From CAYYMH01 sp964472785 (GTDB lineage: Bacteria > Zhuqueibacterota > Zhuqueibacteria > Thermofontimicrobiales > Thermofontimicrobiaceae): a stretch of 13,804 bases of DNA. This document shows, piece after piece, positions 12,906 to 13,804 of the stretch (its first letter is position 1; every line of letters starts with the position of its first letter). The position numbers were made by a program, and so were the translations under genes. The notes under the pieces are model-generated. The model was not told where the DNA came from and did not search any database. It was given only the letters and a program-made list of their open reading frames with translations. The DNA lies in NCBI GenBank assembly GCA_964472785.1, contig CAYYMH010000084.1, positions 1-13,804 of the forward strand. The letters run 5' to 3'.

Positions 12906-13804
12906 ATGGCAAAGTACAAAATTGCATGGTTACCCGGTGACGGAGTCGGAAATGACGTGATGGATGCAGCAAAGATCGTCCTTGATGTGATTGAATTTGA
13001 TGCTGAATATGTGCACGGCGATATTGGATGGGAGTTTTGGAAAGAAGAAGGCGATCCTTTACCCCAGCGAACGATTGATATGTTAAAAACCACCGATTGT
13101 GCACTGTTTGGAGCAATTACCTCAAAACCAAAGGAAGAGGCCGTCAAAGAGTTAAATCCCAAGTTGAAGGATAAGGGATATGTTTATTCCAGTCCCATCG
13201 TCAGACTCAGACAGGAATTCAATCTAAGAACCAACATGCGGCCTTGTAAGGCGTACGAAGGAAATCCTTTAAATTACCGCGACGGCATCGATATTACTGT
13301 ATTTCGTGAGAACACAGAAGACCTGTACAGTGGTGTTGAATTTCATCCCATTCCTCAAGAAGTCATGGACGTCCTGAATAAAAATCATCCAAAAATGAAA
13401 CGCTTTGCGGAATTACCATTGGATGATGTGGCGATCTCATTGCGTATCATTACCCGGCGAGCTGCTCAAAATATTATTCGAGATGCCTTCGAATATGCAA
13501 AAAAACACAACAAAAAAAGCGTGACCATCGTTGAGAAACCAAATGTGGTGCGTGAAACCAGCGGCTTGATGGTTCGAGAAGCCCGAAAAATTGCCAAAGA
13601 ATATCCGAACATTGAACTTTGGGAAACCAACATCGACGCCCAATGTATGTGGCTGGTCAAAAATCCGGAAGACTACGAAGTGCTGGTCACTTCCAATATG
13701 TATGGTGATATTGTTTCTGATTTGAGCGCGCAATTAGTGGGCGGATTAGGCTTTGCATGCAGTGGCAATATTGGTGACAACTACGCAGTATTTGAACCGA
13801 CTCA
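12906..13804 (+). CDS. Isocitrate/isopropylmalate dehydrogenase family protein, C-terminus cut by the right edge
   Basis: The first 299 codons of a beta-decarboxylating dehydrogenase; the frame is open to the edge, where FEPTH would begin the nucleotide-binding loop. Seen are the N-terminal LPGDGVGNDV (9-18), the substrate loop SSPIVRLRQEFNLRTNMRP (95-113) with Arg102 and Arg112, RENTEDLYSG (134-143) with Arg134 and catalytic Tyr141, EKPNVVRETSG with catalytic Lys211, and the metal-binding acids Asp244 (NIDA), Asp268 and Asp272 (NMYGDIVSD). RENTEDLYSG favours isocitrate dehydrogenase over isopropylmalate dehydrogenase, but Ile stands where E. coli Icd has Asn115, so homoisocitrate or a related acid is possible. 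NAD versus NADP specificity lies beyond the window. GGAG is 7 bases upstream. The STAS-like/HTH gene precedes it by 66 bp and may be co-transcribed. Confidence 0.9.
   Translation, partial: MAKYKIAWLPGDGVGNDVMDAAKIVLDVIEFDAEYVHGDIGWEFWKEEGDPLPQRTIDMLKTTDCALFGAITSKPKEEAVKELNPKLKDKGYVYSSPIVRLRQEFNLRTNMRPCKAYEGNPLNYRDGIDITVFRENTEDLYSGVEFHPIPQEVMDVLNKNHPKMKRFAELPLDDVAISLRIITRRAAQNIIRDAFEYAKKHNKKSVTIVEKPNVVRETSGLMVREARKIAKEYPNIELWETNIDAQCMWLVKNPEDYEVLVTSNMYGDIVSDLSAQLVGGLGFACSGNIGDNYAVFEPT

Overview
This 13.8 kb window is ordinary bacterial chromosome, about 40% GC by eye and densely packed with protein genes. I see no rRNA, tRNA, CRISPR array, transposase or phage gene. Most genes have strong Shine-Dalgarno sites (AAGGAG/GGAGG types), three start at GTG or TTG, and several upstream regions have sigma-70-like promoters. 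That argues against a typical Bacteroidota. The gene mix (lipoprotein Memo, tandem-ACT protein, protein disulfide oxidoreductase plus reductase, YbgC-type thioesterase) would suit a Calditrichota/KSB1-like lineage near the FCB group, but this is a weak inference with no marker gene behind it.

Layout. Positions 1-7233 are all on the minus strand. In transcription order they are: a secreted penicillin-acylase-family hydrolase; a small membrane protein overlapping it by one base; a tandem-ACT regulator; a Memo-family lipoprotein with a TTG start; a hairpin repeat (2586-2736); a YkgJ-type cysteine-cluster protein; an NhaC-family antiporter with a GTG start; and an exported protein running off the left edge. 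A 289 bp divergent region (7234-7522) leads to a plus-strand redox pair, an AhpF/TrxB-type flavoprotein reductase and a two-CxxC protein disulfide oxidoreductase, closed by a clear intrinsic terminator at 9240-9279. Converging on it, on the minus strand, are an Mre11/SbcD-type nuclease, a 4HBT thioesterase, a second hairpin repeat (10138-10251) and an M55 D-aminopeptidase. The divergent region 11863-12257 holds a third hairpin repeat (11940-12017) between two promoters. It is followed on the plus strand by a STAS-like/winged-helix regulator and the first 299 codons of an isocitrate/isopropylmalate-type dehydrogenase cut by the right edge.

How the genes may work together. The reductase and disulfide oxidoreductase look like AhpF split into its two halves: NADH to FAD to CATC to the CxxC sites to target disulfides or a peroxiredoxin encoded elsewhere. 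The acylase, membrane protein, ACT protein and Memo lipoprotein form a probable co-transcribed set acting mostly at the cell envelope. Nothing here is plainly an undescribed multi-gene system. The features most worth following up are the three different hairpin repeat types, the split AhpF pair, the lipoprotein Memo without AMMECR1 or radical-SAM partners, and the STAS-like/HTH regulator beside the dehydrogenase.
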